From contig CAVXNC010000024.1 of assembly GCA_963762865.1 (NCBI GenBank), positions 1-64,000 of the forward strand: 64,000 nucleotides of DNA, written 5' to 3'. The notes under the pieces are model-generated. The model did no database searches, was not told the DNA's origin, and worked only from the letters and a program-made list of their open reading frames with translations. Source of the stretch: DATHAP01 sp963762865 (GTDB lineage: Bacteria; Actinomycetota; Actinomycetes; JACCUZ01). Positions 16,044 through 22,713 of this stretch are shown in pieces; position 1 is the first letter of the stretch, and every line of letters starts with the position of its first letter. The position numbers were made by a program, and so were the translations under genes.

Positions 16044-17264
16044 ATGGCCGCCATGACGGGACGGTCAGGTCGGGTGTCGCAGCGTGTGGGGTCCATCAGC
16101 GAGTCGGCCACGATGGCCGTCGACGCCAAGGCCAAGGCTCTCAAGGCAGCAGGCAAGCCGGTCATCGGCTTCGGTGCCGGGGAGCCGGACTTCCCCACCC
16201 CGGACTACATCGTCGAGGCGGCCGCCGAGGCCTGCCGGGACCCGCGCTGGCACCGCTACACCCCCGCGGGCGGCCTGCCCGCGCTGAAGGAGGCGGTCGC
16301 GGCCAAGACGCTGCGCGACTCCGGCTTCGAGGTCGCCGCCTCCCAGGTGCTGGTCACCAACGGCGGCAAGCAGGCCGTGTACGAGGCCTTCGCCGCCCTG
16401 CTCGACCCCGGGGACGAGGTGCTGGTGATCGCGCCCTACTGGACGACCTACCCGGAGGCGATCCGGCTGGCCGGCGGCAGCCCGGTCGTCGTCATGACCG
16501 ACGAGTCGAGCGGCTACCTCGCCGACGTGGCGGCCCTCGAGGCCGCGCGCACGGACCGGACCAAGGTGCTGCTGTTCGTCTCCCCGTCGAACCCGACCGG
16601 TGCCGTCTACTCCCCCGAGCAGGTGGCCGAGATCGGCCGCTGGGCCGTGGAGCACGGGCTCTGGGTGGTCACGGACGAGATCTACGAGCACCTGGTCTAC
16701 GGCGACGCCACGTTCACCTCGATCGTCACGGCCGTCCCGGAGCTCGCCGACCGCTGCGTGGTGGTCAACGGGGTCGCGAAGACCTACGCGATGACCGGCT
16801 GGCGGGTGGGCTGGCTGATCGGCCCGACGGACGTGGTCAAGGCCGCGACCAACCTGCAGTCGCACTCGACGTCCAACGTGGCCAACGTCAGCCAGGTCGC
16901 CGCGCTCGCCGCGGTCCGCGGCGACCTGTCGGCGGTCGCGGCGATGCGCGAGGTCTACGACCGGCGCCGGACCACGATCGTGCGGATGCTGCGCGACATC
17001 CCCGGTGTCGAGTGCCCGGAGCCGCTCGGCGCGTTCTACGCCTACCCCTCCGTCAAGGGCGTGCTCGGCAAGGAGCTGCGCGGCAGGCGACCGGCCACCA
17101 GCGCGGAGCTGTGCGAGCTGGTGCTCGAGGAGGCCGAGGTCGCGATGGTGCCGGGCGAGGCGTTCGGGACCCAGGGCTACGTGCGGATGTCGTACGCCCT
17201 CGGCGACGACGACCTCGTGGAGGGCGTGACCCGGCTGCACAAGCTGCTGACCGAGGCCCGCTAG
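16044..17264 (+). CDS. aspC: pyridoxal-phosphate aspartate aminotransferase
   Basis: Class I aminotransferase of 406 residues. Visible signatures are FGAGEPDFPTP (43-53), TNGGKQAVYEA (105-115), the SNPTG motif (182-186), DEIYEHLVYG (211-220) and the PLP lysine Lys246 in VNGVAKTYAMTGWRVGW. It interconverts aspartate and 2-oxoglutarate with oxaloacetate and glutamate; the subgroup could also accept prephenate. The start is ATG 16044; a second ATG three codons on is possible. It is divergent from tRNA-Trp/secE. Its TAG is immediately followed by the TTG start of add, so the two are coupled. Confidence 0.92.
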   Translation: MAAMTGRSGRVSQRVGSISESATMAVDAKAKALKAAGKPVIGFGAGEPDFPTPDYIVEAAAEACRDPRWHRYTPAGGLPALKEAVAAKTLRDSGFEVAASQVLVTNGGKQAVYEAFAALLDPGDEVLVIAPYWTTYPEAIRLAGGSPVVVMTDESSGYLADVAALEAARTDRTKVLLFVSPSNPTGAVYSPEQVAEIGRWAVEHGLWVVTDEIYEHLVYGDATFTSIVTAVPELADRCVVVNGVAKTYAMTGWRVGWLIGPTDVVKAATNLQSHSTSNVANVSQVAALAAVRGDLSAVAAMREVYDRRRTTIVRMLRDIPGVECPEPLGAFYAYPSVKGVLGKELRGRRPATSAELCELVLEEAEVAMVPGEAFGTQGYVRMSYALGDDDLVEGVTRLHKLLTEAR

Positions 17265-18290
17265 TTGCGGGACCTGCGGGCGCTGCCGAAGGCACACCTG
17301 CACCTGCACTTCACCGGCTCGCTGCGTCCGGCGACGCTGCTCGAGCTGGCCGAGCTGCACCGGGTGCGGCTGCCCGACACCCTGCGGCTCTCCGGCAGCG
17401 GGCACCTGCCGGACCTGCGGGCCACGGACGAGCGCGGCTGGTTCCGCTTCCAGCGGCTCTACGACACCGCCCGGTCGGTGGTGCGCGGCGAGGCCGACGT
17501 GCGCCGGCTGCTCCTGGAGGCCGCCGAGGACGAGCGCGCCGAGGGGTCCGGCTGGCTGGAGATCCAGGTGGACCCGACGTCCTACGCGCCGTGGCTGGGC
17601 GGGCTCACGGCGGCCGTCGAGGTCGTCCTGGACGCCGCCCGGGAGGCGGAGGCGGCGACCGGCGTCGGGGTCGCAGTCGTCATCGCGGCCAACCGCACTC
17701 GGCACCCGCTCGACGCCCGGACGCTGGCCCGGCTGGCCGCCATGCACGCCGGCGAGCGCGTCGTCGGCTTCGGGCTGTCCAACGACGAGCGCCGAGGGGT
17801 CACGGCCGACTTCGCCCCGGCCTTCCGGATCGCCGAGCGCGCCGGGCTGCTGCCGGTGCCGCACGCCGGCGAGCTCGCCGGTCCCGACCATGTGCGCCAG
17901 GTGCTCGACGAGCTCGGCGCCCGCCGGGTCGGCCACGGGGTGCGCGCGGTCGAGGACCCGGGCCTGCTGGAAAGGCTGGCCGGCGAGGGCGTGACGCTGG
18001 AGGTCTGCCCGGTCAGCAACGTCCGGATGGGCGTCTACGACCAGCAGGCCGACGTGCCCCTGCGCAGGCTGCGCGACGCGGGCGTCCCGATCGCACTCGG
18101 CGCGGACGACCCGCTGCTCTTCGGCTCGCGCCTGCTCGCGCAGTACGAGGCCGCCCGGGACGTGCACGGCTTCTCCGACGCGGAGCTGGCCGACCTCGCC
18201 CGGTGCTCGGTCAGCGGGTCCCGGGCGCCGGCCGACGTCCGCGACCGGCTGCTGCGCGGCATCGACGACTGGCTGGCCGGTCCGGGCTAG
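17265..18290 (+). CDS. add: adenosine deaminase family protein
   Basis: A 341-residue metal-dependent deaminase. Ligands and catalytic residues of the adenosine deaminase family are visible: HxH at His13/His15 (KAHLHLHFTGS), His200 and Glu203 (VPHAGE), His224 (RVGHGVR), and Asp281/Asp282 (GADDPLLFG). It hydrolyses adenosine to inosine in purine salvage. A related activity such as aminodeoxyfutalosine or adenine deamination cannot be excluded, which is worth noting because the organism probably makes menaquinone. The start is TTG 17265, directly abutting the aspC stop. The 3' end converges on murB, and the two stop codons share the bases CTAG. Confidence 0.88.
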   Translation: MRDLRALPKAHLHLHFTGSLRPATLLELAELHRVRLPDTLRLSGSGHLPDLRATDERGWFRFQRLYDTARSVVRGEADVRRLLLEAAEDERAEGSGWLEIQVDPTSYAPWLGGLTAAVEVVLDAAREAEAATGVGVAVVIAANRTRHPLDARTLARLAAMHAGERVVGFGLSNDERRGVTADFAPAFRIAERAGLLPVPHAGELAGPDHVRQVLDELGARRVGHGVRAVEDPGLLERLAGEGVTLEVCPVSNVRMGVYDQQADVPLRRLRDAGVPIALGADDPLLFGSRLLAQYEAARDVHGFSDAELADLARCSVSGSRAPADVRDRLLRGIDDWLAGPG

Positions 18291-19321
18291 AGCTCGCCGC
18301 CGAGGATGACCGGCTCGTTGACCAGGGTGATCCCGAAGCGGTCGCGGACCCCGTCGCGGACCTCGCGGGCGAGCGAGAGCAGGTCGGCCGTGGTGGCGCC
18401 GCCGCGGTTGGTCAGGGCCAGGGTGTGCTTGGTCGAGATGCGCGCCGGACCGGTGCCGTAGCCCTTGGAGAAGCCGCTCGCCTCGATGAGCCAGGCCGCG
18501 GAGGTCTTCACCCCGCTGTCGCCCTCGGGCCAGCGGGGCGCGTCGTCGGGCAGCAGCCGGGCAGCGTCGTCAGCAGGCAGCACCGGGTTGGTGAAGAACG
18601 AGCCGGCGCTCCAGGTGTCGTGGTCGGCGGGGTCCAGCACCATCCCCTTGCCGCGACGCAGCTCGAGCACCGCCGCGCGCACGTCGGCCGATGGCACCCG
18701 CTCGCCGACATCGACGCCGAGCGTCCGGGCCAGCTCGGCGTAGCGGACCGGTGCCCCGTCGCGGGAGTGCTCGAGGGCGAACGAGACGCTGAGCACGACG
18801 TAGCGGTGCGGATGCCGCTTGAAGACGCTGCTCCGGTAGCCGAACGAGCAGTCCGCGCGCGAGAGCCAGACCACGTCGTGCGTCGTCCGGTCCAGGGCGC
18901 GGACCCAGCCCAGCGTCTGGGCCACGTCCTGGCCGTAGGCGCCGACGTTCTGGATCGGGGCTGCTCCGGCCAGTCCCGGGATCCCGGACAGCGCCTCGAG
19001 GCCGGCATATCCCTCGTCCACAGCAAGGCGGACGGCGTGGTCCCAGTCCACACCCGCTCCGAACTGCAGCGCGTGCTCGGCCAGCGGAGCCACTGCGAAG
19101 TGACGGAGGTCGACCCGGAGCATCGTGCCGTCGAAGCCCTCGTCGGGAGCGACCAGGTTGCTGCCGCCGCCCAGGACGATCAGGGGCTCGCCGGCGGCGT
19201 CCGCGTCGCGGACCGCCGCGACGACCTCCTCGTCGGTCGTCGCGGTGAGGACGCGACGGGCCGGCCCGCCGAGCCGGAGGGTGGTCAGCCCCGCGATCGG
19301 GACGTCCCGCTGCTCGAGCAC
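18287..19321 (-). CDS. murB: UDP-N-acetylenolpyruvoylglucosamine reductase MurB
   Basis: MurB, 344 residues, FAD-dependent second committed step of peptidoglycan precursor synthesis. The FAD-binding part has LGGGSNLV (50-57) and GIPGLAGAAPIQNVGAYG (113-130). The substrate domain has FGYRSSVFK (160-168), AGSFFTNP with the catalytic serine region, and a C-terminal EASGFSKGYG segment. This is the type I architecture. I chose GTG 19319-19321 because AGGAGG lies 8 bases upstream; the longer open frame is a shadow of hadB. It is the last gene of the hadA-hadB-murB run. Confidence 0.94.
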   Translation of the reverse strand: MLEQRDVPIAGLTTLRLGGPARRVLTATTDEEVVAAVRDADAAGEPLIVLGGGSNLVAPDEGFDGTMLRVDLRHFAVAPLAEHALQFGAGVDWDHAVRLAVDEGYAGLEALSGIPGLAGAAPIQNVGAYGQDVAQTLGWVRALDRTTHDVVWLSRADCSFGYRSSVFKRHPHRYVVLSVSFALEHSRDGAPVRYAELARTLGVDVGERVPSADVRAAVLELRRGKGMVLDPADHDTWSAGSFFTNPVLPADDAARLLPDDAPRWPEGDSGVKTSAAWLIEASGFSKGYGTGPARISTKHTLALTNRGGATTADLLSLAREVRDGVRDRFGITLVNEPVILGGEL

Positions 19322-19346
19322 CGCGGCGTACCTCCTGCCGGGCCGG

Positions 19347-19766
19347 CTAGAGCTGGACGACGGCCTGGGCGCGGCCCAGGACCTTCTGCCCGGCGTGGGT
19401 CGCAGTGAGGTCCACGCGCACCCGGTCGCCGTCGAGGATGACGGCGACGACGCCGGTGACCTCGACGTCCGCGCCCGTCTCGTCGTCGGGGACCGGCACC
19501 GGACGGGTGAAACGCACGCCGTAGTCGACGACGCGGCCGGGGTCGCCCGCCCAGTCGGTGACGACCCGGGCGGCGAGCGCCATCGTGTACATGCCGTGGG
19601 CGATGACGTCGGGCAGGCCGACGGACCTCGCGACCCGCTCGTTCCAGTGGATGACGTTGAAGTCGCCCGAGGCACCGGCGTAGCGGACCAGGTCGGCGCG
19701 CCGGATGGTGAAGGTCTGCGAGGCGACGGTCGTGCCGACCTCGACCTCGCCGGGCGAGGGTGCCAT
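19347..19766 (-). CDS. hadB: MaoC-like (R)-hydroxyacyl dehydratase subunit B
   Basis: A 139-residue hot-dog-fold protein with the MaoC hydratase signature: Asp and His of GDFNVIHWNERVARSVG (about residues 34-50) and HGMYTMALAARVV. In mycobacteria HadB is the catalytic subunit that pairs with HadA or HadC in the FAS-II dehydratase. The order hadA-hadB, the placement beside rpmG and the TGATG overlap with hadA support this. Which acyl chains are used here is unknown, since not all actinobacteria have FAS-II. Confidence 0.85.
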   Translation of the reverse strand: MAPSPGEVEVGTTVASQTFTIRRADLVRYAGASGDFNVIHWNERVARSVGLPDVIAHGMYTMALAARVVTDWAGDPGRVVDYGVRFTRPVPVPDDETGADVEVTGVVAVILDGDRVRVDLTATHAGQKVLGRAQAVVQL

Positions 19767-20212
19767 CAGTCCTCCCCTCGCACGACGAGCGTGGACCGGA
19801 CCGCGGCCACGTGCTCCCCGTCGACGGTCACGACGTCGCTGCGGGAGGTGAGCATGTCGTGCCCCCCGGCCGAGCGGACGGTCTCGAGGGTCACTGCCAC
19901 GGTCAGTGCGTCGCCCGCGCGCACCGGGCGGGAGTACTCGAAACGCTGATCGCCGTGGACGACCCGGCTGTAGTCGATGCCGAGCTCCGGGTCGTCGACC
20001 AGCTGCCGCGAGGCGCGGAAGGTCAGCACGAAGGCGAAGGTCGGCGGCGCGATGACGTCGGGGTGACCCAACGCCTTCGCCGCCTCGCGGTCGCGATAGG
20101 CCGGGTTGGGGTCACCGATCGCGTCGGCGAACTCCCGGATCTTCTCCACGCCGACCTCGTAGGGCTCGGTCGGCGGGTAGGTCCGCCCGGCGTGGGACGG
20201 GTCGATCGGCAT
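19766..20212 (-). CDS. hadA: MaoC-like dehydratase subunit A
   Basis: A 148-residue hot-dog-fold protein. The N-terminal YEVGVEKIREFADAIGDPNP and VIAPPTFAFVLTFRA segments are typical of the HadA/HadC (N-terminal MaoC) family. It lacks the catalytic D-x(4)-H pattern seen in hadB and is expected to be the stabilising and substrate-binding partner. The start is ATG 20210-20212. The stop overlaps the hadB ATG. The hairpin terminator of rpmG lies upstream, so this pair probably has its own promoter within about 30 bases or is read through. Confidence 0.85.
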   Translation of the reverse strand: MPIDPSHAGRTYPPTEPYEVGVEKIREFADAIGDPNPAYRDREAAKALGHPDVIAPPTFAFVLTFRASRQLVDDPELGIDYSRVVHGDQRFEYSRPVRAGDALTVAVTLETVRSAGGHDMLTSRSDVVTVDGEHVAAVRSTLVVRGED

Positions 20213-20245
20213 GCCTGAACACTAAGGGGACGCCCGACTCGGGGC

Positions 20246-20285
20246 CCCCGCGGGATCGCGAGCGCCGGCGAGCGATCTCGTGGGG
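20246..20285 (-). terminator. hairpin downstream of rpmG
   Basis: A 14-base stem (20246-20259 with 20272-20285) with two G-T pairs and a 12-base loop, starting 3 bases after the rpmG stop on the minus strand. There is no U-tract. Confidence 0.55.
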
Positions 20286-20288
20286 TAC

Positions 20289-20456
20289 TTAGCGGGTCTC
20301 GCGGTGCAGGGTGTGCCGACGGTCGCGCGGGCAGTACTTCTTCATCTCGAGACGGTCGGGGTCGTTGCGGCGGTTCTTGCGCGTGATGTAGTTGCGCTCC
20401 TTGCACTCGACGCACGCCAGCGTGATCTTCGGACGGATGTCGGTCTGCTTGGCCAC
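20289..20456 (-). CDS. rpmG: 50S ribosomal protein L33
   Basis: L33, 55 residues, full length: AKQTDIRPKITLACVECKERNYITRKNRRN with its RLEMKKYCPRDRRHTLHRE end (only the ends are quoted). Cysteines at CVEC and YCPR give the four-Cys zinc-ribbon form in part: three Cys are visible (CxxC plus one), so zinc binding is uncertain. The start is GTG 20454-20456 with GGGAG upstream. It follows tRNA-Thr and tRNA-Met on the same strand and is probably in one transcript with them, an arrangement common in actinobacteria. Confidence 0.95.
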   Translation of the reverse strand: MAKQTDIRPKITLACVECKERNYITRKNRRNDPDRLEMKKYCPRDRRHTLHRETR

Positions 20457-20547
20457 GGTGGCTTCTCCCAGCCTTGTCGGTCGGCCCGTGGTGGGCCGGG
20501 TGCAGTCGAGTCGCTGCGGGTGGTGCGGTGACGCCGGTCGGCGTCGG

Positions 20548-20621
20548 TAGCGGAGGCCGGACTTGAACCGGCGACACAACGATTATGAGCCGTTTGCTCT
20601 ACCAGGCTGAGCTACTCCGCC
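20548..20621 (-). tRNA. elongator tRNA-Met (anticodon CAT)
   Basis: A 74-base cloverleaf on the minus strand: acceptor GGCGGAG/CTCCGCT, discriminator A, D-loop AGCCTGGTAGA, anticodon loop CTCATAA, T-loop GTTCAAGTC. The base pairing at position 1-72 and the anticodon stem are of elongator type; it lacks the three G-C pairs of an initiator. CCA is not encoded. Confidence 0.95.
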
Positions 20622-20669
20622 GGGCCGGCCGCCGCCGCGCACCGGGGTGCGTGACAGGCCGCCGTCCAG

Positions 20670-20742
20670 AGCCCCCTTACGGAATCGAACCGTAGACCTT
20701 CTCCTTACCATGGAGACGCTCTGCCGACTGAGCTAAGGGGGC
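20670..20742 (-). tRNA. tRNA-Thr (anticodon GGT)
   Basis: A 73-base cloverleaf on the minus strand: acceptor GCCCCCT/AGGGGGC, discriminator T, anticodon stem TCTCC/GGAGA with loop ATGGTAA, T-loop GTTCGATTC. CCA is not encoded. A -10-like TATTCT lies 12 bases upstream. Confidence 0.95.
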
Positions 20743-20754
20743 GCGAGCCCGACG

Positions 20755-20760
20755 AGAATA
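20755..20760 (-). promoter_or_regulatory. -10 TATTCT for tRNA-Thr/tRNA-Met/rpmG
   Basis: Minus-strand TATTCT within TATTCTCGTC, 12 bases before the tRNA-Thr 5' end. TTCAGC 18 bases upstream may serve as -35. The same decamer precedes tRNA-Tyr at almost the same distance. Confidence 0.55.
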
Positions 20761-20820
20761 CATGCTTCCGGCCGGAGCGCTGAACCGCGTTGGCGGAGTC
20801 GACAGCCACCTCAGGACCGG

Positions 20821-20855
20821 CGAGAGGGCGCGACCGGACCGGTCGCGCCCTCTCG
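20821..20855 (-). terminator. hairpin terminator downstream of tRNA-Tyr
   Basis: A perfect 15-base stem (20821-20835 with 20841-20855) with loop GGACC, 4 bases after the encoded CCA of tRNA-Tyr. The loop sequence is the same as in the rplL terminator. Confidence 0.75.
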
Positions 20856-20858
20856 TGG

Positions 20859-20943
20859 TGGTGGCAGGTGAAGGATTCGAACCTTCGAAGGCAAAGCCGA
20901 CGGATTTACAGTCCGCTCCCATTGGCCGCTCGGGCAACCTGCC
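20859..20943 (-). tRNA. tRNA-Tyr (anticodon GTA), 3' CCA encoded
   Basis: Class II tRNA on the minus strand with a long variable arm: acceptor GGCAGGT/ACCTGCC, D-arm GCCCGAGCGGCCAATGGGA, anticodon loop CTGTAAA, T-loop GTTCGAATC, discriminator A. The mature part is 20862-20943 and the CCA is encoded at 20859-20861, unlike the other tRNAs in the window. Confidence 0.95.
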
Positions 20944-20954
20944 GTGCGCGGACG

Positions 20955-20960
20955 AGAATA
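20955..20960 (-). promoter_or_regulatory. -10 TATTCT for tRNA-Tyr
   Basis: Minus-strand TATTCT inside TATTCTCGTC, 11 bases before the tRNA-Tyr 5' end and matching the tRNA-Thr promoter. No convincing -35 is seen. Confidence 0.5.
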
Positions 20961-21015
20961 TCGGACGTCAGCGGCGACCCCGCATACCCGGCCCTCCGGA
21001 CCTACCCGGCCCGGC

Positions 21016-21240
21016 TCAGCCGGGGAGCTCCGCGGAGTCGTCGGCGGCCGGTCGCGGGCCACGGACCCCGCGCACGGCACCGGTGACGCCGGCGATCCCG
21101 AGTCCCACCAGCATGGCCGGCAGCAGCCAGCGCAGGTCCGGGTCGTCGCCCGCGGCAGCACCCACCAGGTGGGTCACCGCCACGAGCAGGAACACGCCGC
21201 CGGCGATCAGGGACACCCAGTCGATGTCGTGACGCTTCAT
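21016..21240 (-). CDS. small membrane protein of the PspC locus, unknown function
   Basis: A 74-residue protein with two predicted transmembrane helices (about residues 10-30 and 36-56) joined by a short acidic loop (AAGDDPDLRW), and a charged, proline-containing tail. The start is ATG 21238-21240, overlapping the stop of the upstream PspC gene as ATGA, so the two are translated together. I do not recognise the family; coupling suggests a role with the PspC membrane protein. Confidence 0.7.
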   Translation of the reverse strand: MKRHDIDWVSLIAGGVFLLVAVTHLVGAAAGDDPDLRWLLPAMLVGLGIAGVTGAVRGVRGPRPAADDSAELPG

Positions 21241-22580
21241 CGCTGCACCACCTTCAGGTTGCCGAAGCCGACCTCGGCGTCGATCGTCATCCGTGTCCCG
21301 CTCGGGGTCCCGAGCGGACCGCCGCGGACGGTCCGGTCGAGGTCCGTGCCGCCCTCTTCCTGTCCCCCCAGCAGCTCGGTGTTGCCCGCGCCGACGTGAG
21401 CGTCCACGACGACCCGCGCGTCTGCCGGCACGTAGACCCGGAGCTCACCGACCCCGAGCCGGGTCTCGACGTCCACGGTGCTGCCGTCGGGCAGCTGCGT
21501 CAGGTCCAGCTCGGCGTCGCCGATGCCGAGCCGGTGCACCCGCTCGGCGGCCGCGACGGTGGTCGGTGTCCAGGTGCGCTCCCCGACGCCGCCGGAGAGG
21601 CGCTGGTCGGTGGCCGCCGCGACCGAGGTGGCCAGCGAGAGCAGGATCCCGAGGACGATCAGCCCGCGGGCCCGGCCCAGGAACGCGCCGACCAGCAGCC
21701 CGATCGCGACGATCCCGAGTGCGGTTCCCAGGACCGCGACGGCTCGGAAGTCGTCGGCGCTCCCGTCGCTGGTCGCGTTCCAGAGCAGCATGAGACCGGC
21801 GACGGTGAGCGCGGTGAAGAAGGTCAGCCGACCGAGGTAGGAGCGCTCCCGCGGCACCGGCGGGCCGGGCGGCGGTGGCGGCGGCACCGGCGGCAGGTGC
21901 TGGGTCGGCGGCGGGGGCGGCAGGTAGCCGGTCGACGTGGGCGGTGCGGCCGGGGTCGCCGTCGAGCCCGGGGTCGCGTAGGCGGTGCCTGGCGTCTGCC
22001 CGTAAGCCCCCGGCTCGGTGGGCGGCGGGACCGGGCCGTACGGCGCGGAACCGGAGGTGGCCGTGGTCGGTGCCGCGGGCTGCCCGCGCAGGTCGCCGTT
22101 GCGCACGAGCAGCAGGATGATCACCGCGACCGCGACGATGACGCCCAGGCCGCTGAGCCCCGGTCCGGTGTCCAGGACGCTGCCCATGAAGACCAGGCCG
22201 AGGATGAGCACGACGGCACCGAAGACGACCGTCGACACCGTGGAGCCGTCGGTGTGCCCGCGGTAGAGCCGCTGGCCCTGCGACTCCTGCTCTCCGTCGT
22301 CGGCGATCAGCAGCCAGCCGAGGACGTAGAGCAGGACGCCGGACCCGCCGAAGATCGTCAGCACCACGAAGAGGATCCGGATGACCAGCGGGTCGACGCC
22401 GACCCACCGGCCGAGGCCGCCCGCGACACCGGCCAGCTTGCGGTCGCTCCGGCTGCGGCGCAGCGCGCTCAGCGGCGGGAAGTTGGGGGGCGGCTGGGCG
22501 CCGGGCGGTGGCGGCGCCTGGGGACCGGGCGGTGGCTGGTGTGACGGCGGCTCGTGGGGCGTCGTCTGGTCTGTGCTCAT
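21237..22580 (-). CDS. PspC-domain membrane protein with C-terminal LiaF-like domain
   Basis: A 447-residue protein: Pro-rich head (about 1-35), PspC domain (about 40-95: DRKLAGVAGGLGRWVGVDPLVIRI, identified by LAGVAGGLGRWVGVDP), several transmembrane helices, a long Pro/Thr/Gly-rich linker (about 165-245), further helices (about 250-320) and a C-terminal beta-type region (about 340-447) with repeated G-V-G-x-L/T patterns (RLGIGDAELDL, RLGVGELRVYVP, HVGAGNTELLGG, EVGFGNLKVV) resembling the LiaF/cell-wall-active-antibiotic response domain. Such proteins tune envelope-stress kinases. It is divergent from a PspC-histidine kinase, its probable partner. The start is ATG 22578-22580. Confidence 0.85.
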   Translation of the reverse strand: MSTDQTTPHEPPSHQPPPGPQAPPPPGAQPPPNFPPLSALRRSRSDRKLAGVAGGLGRWVGVDPLVIRILFVVLTIFGGSGVLLYVLGWLLIADDGEQESQGQRLYRGHTDGSTVSTVVFGAVVLILGLVFMGSVLDTGPGLSGLGVIVAVAVIILLLVRNGDLRGQPAAPTTATSGSAPYGPVPPPTEPGAYGQTPGTAYATPGSTATPAAPPTSTGYLPPPPPTQHLPPVPPPPPPGPPVPRERSYLGRLTFFTALTVAGLMLLWNATSDGSADDFRAVAVLGTALGIVAIGLLVGAFLGRARGLIVLGILLSLATSVAAATDQRLSGGVGERTWTPTTVAAAERVHRLGIGDAELDLTQLPDGSTVDVETRLGVGELRVYVPADARVVVDAHVGAGNTELLGGQEEGGTDLDRTVRGGPLGTPSGTRMTIDAEVGFGNLKVVQR

Positions 22581-22634
22581 GGGCCCATCGTGGCCGCAGC
22601 CGCCCGTCCCGCCATCAGGTGACGGCCCTGGCCG

Positions 22635-22679
22635 GACCCTGAACCGACCCTGAGCGCCGGGGTAGGGCGCCGACCCTGA
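22635..22679. promoter_or_regulatory. three direct GACCCTGA repeats in a divergent promoter region
   Basis: GACCCTGA occurs at 22635-22642, 22646-22653 and 22672-22679 in the 133-base region between the divergent PspC genes. An inverted TCAGGG lies at 22707-22712 by the kinase start. The first two are 11 bases apart, one helical turn. They are good candidates for the binding site of the LuxR-type regulator encoded at 23979-24665 (inference). Confidence 0.5.
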
Positions 22680-22713
22680 TGCGGGGCCTTCGCGTACGTA
22701 GGAGGATCAGGGA

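Noticed and set aside
15779..19408. A 1209-residue open frame on the plus strand
   Set aside because: It crosses a tRNA, aspC, add and murB in a shifted frame and has the Arg/Gly/Ala composition of a GC-rich shadow.
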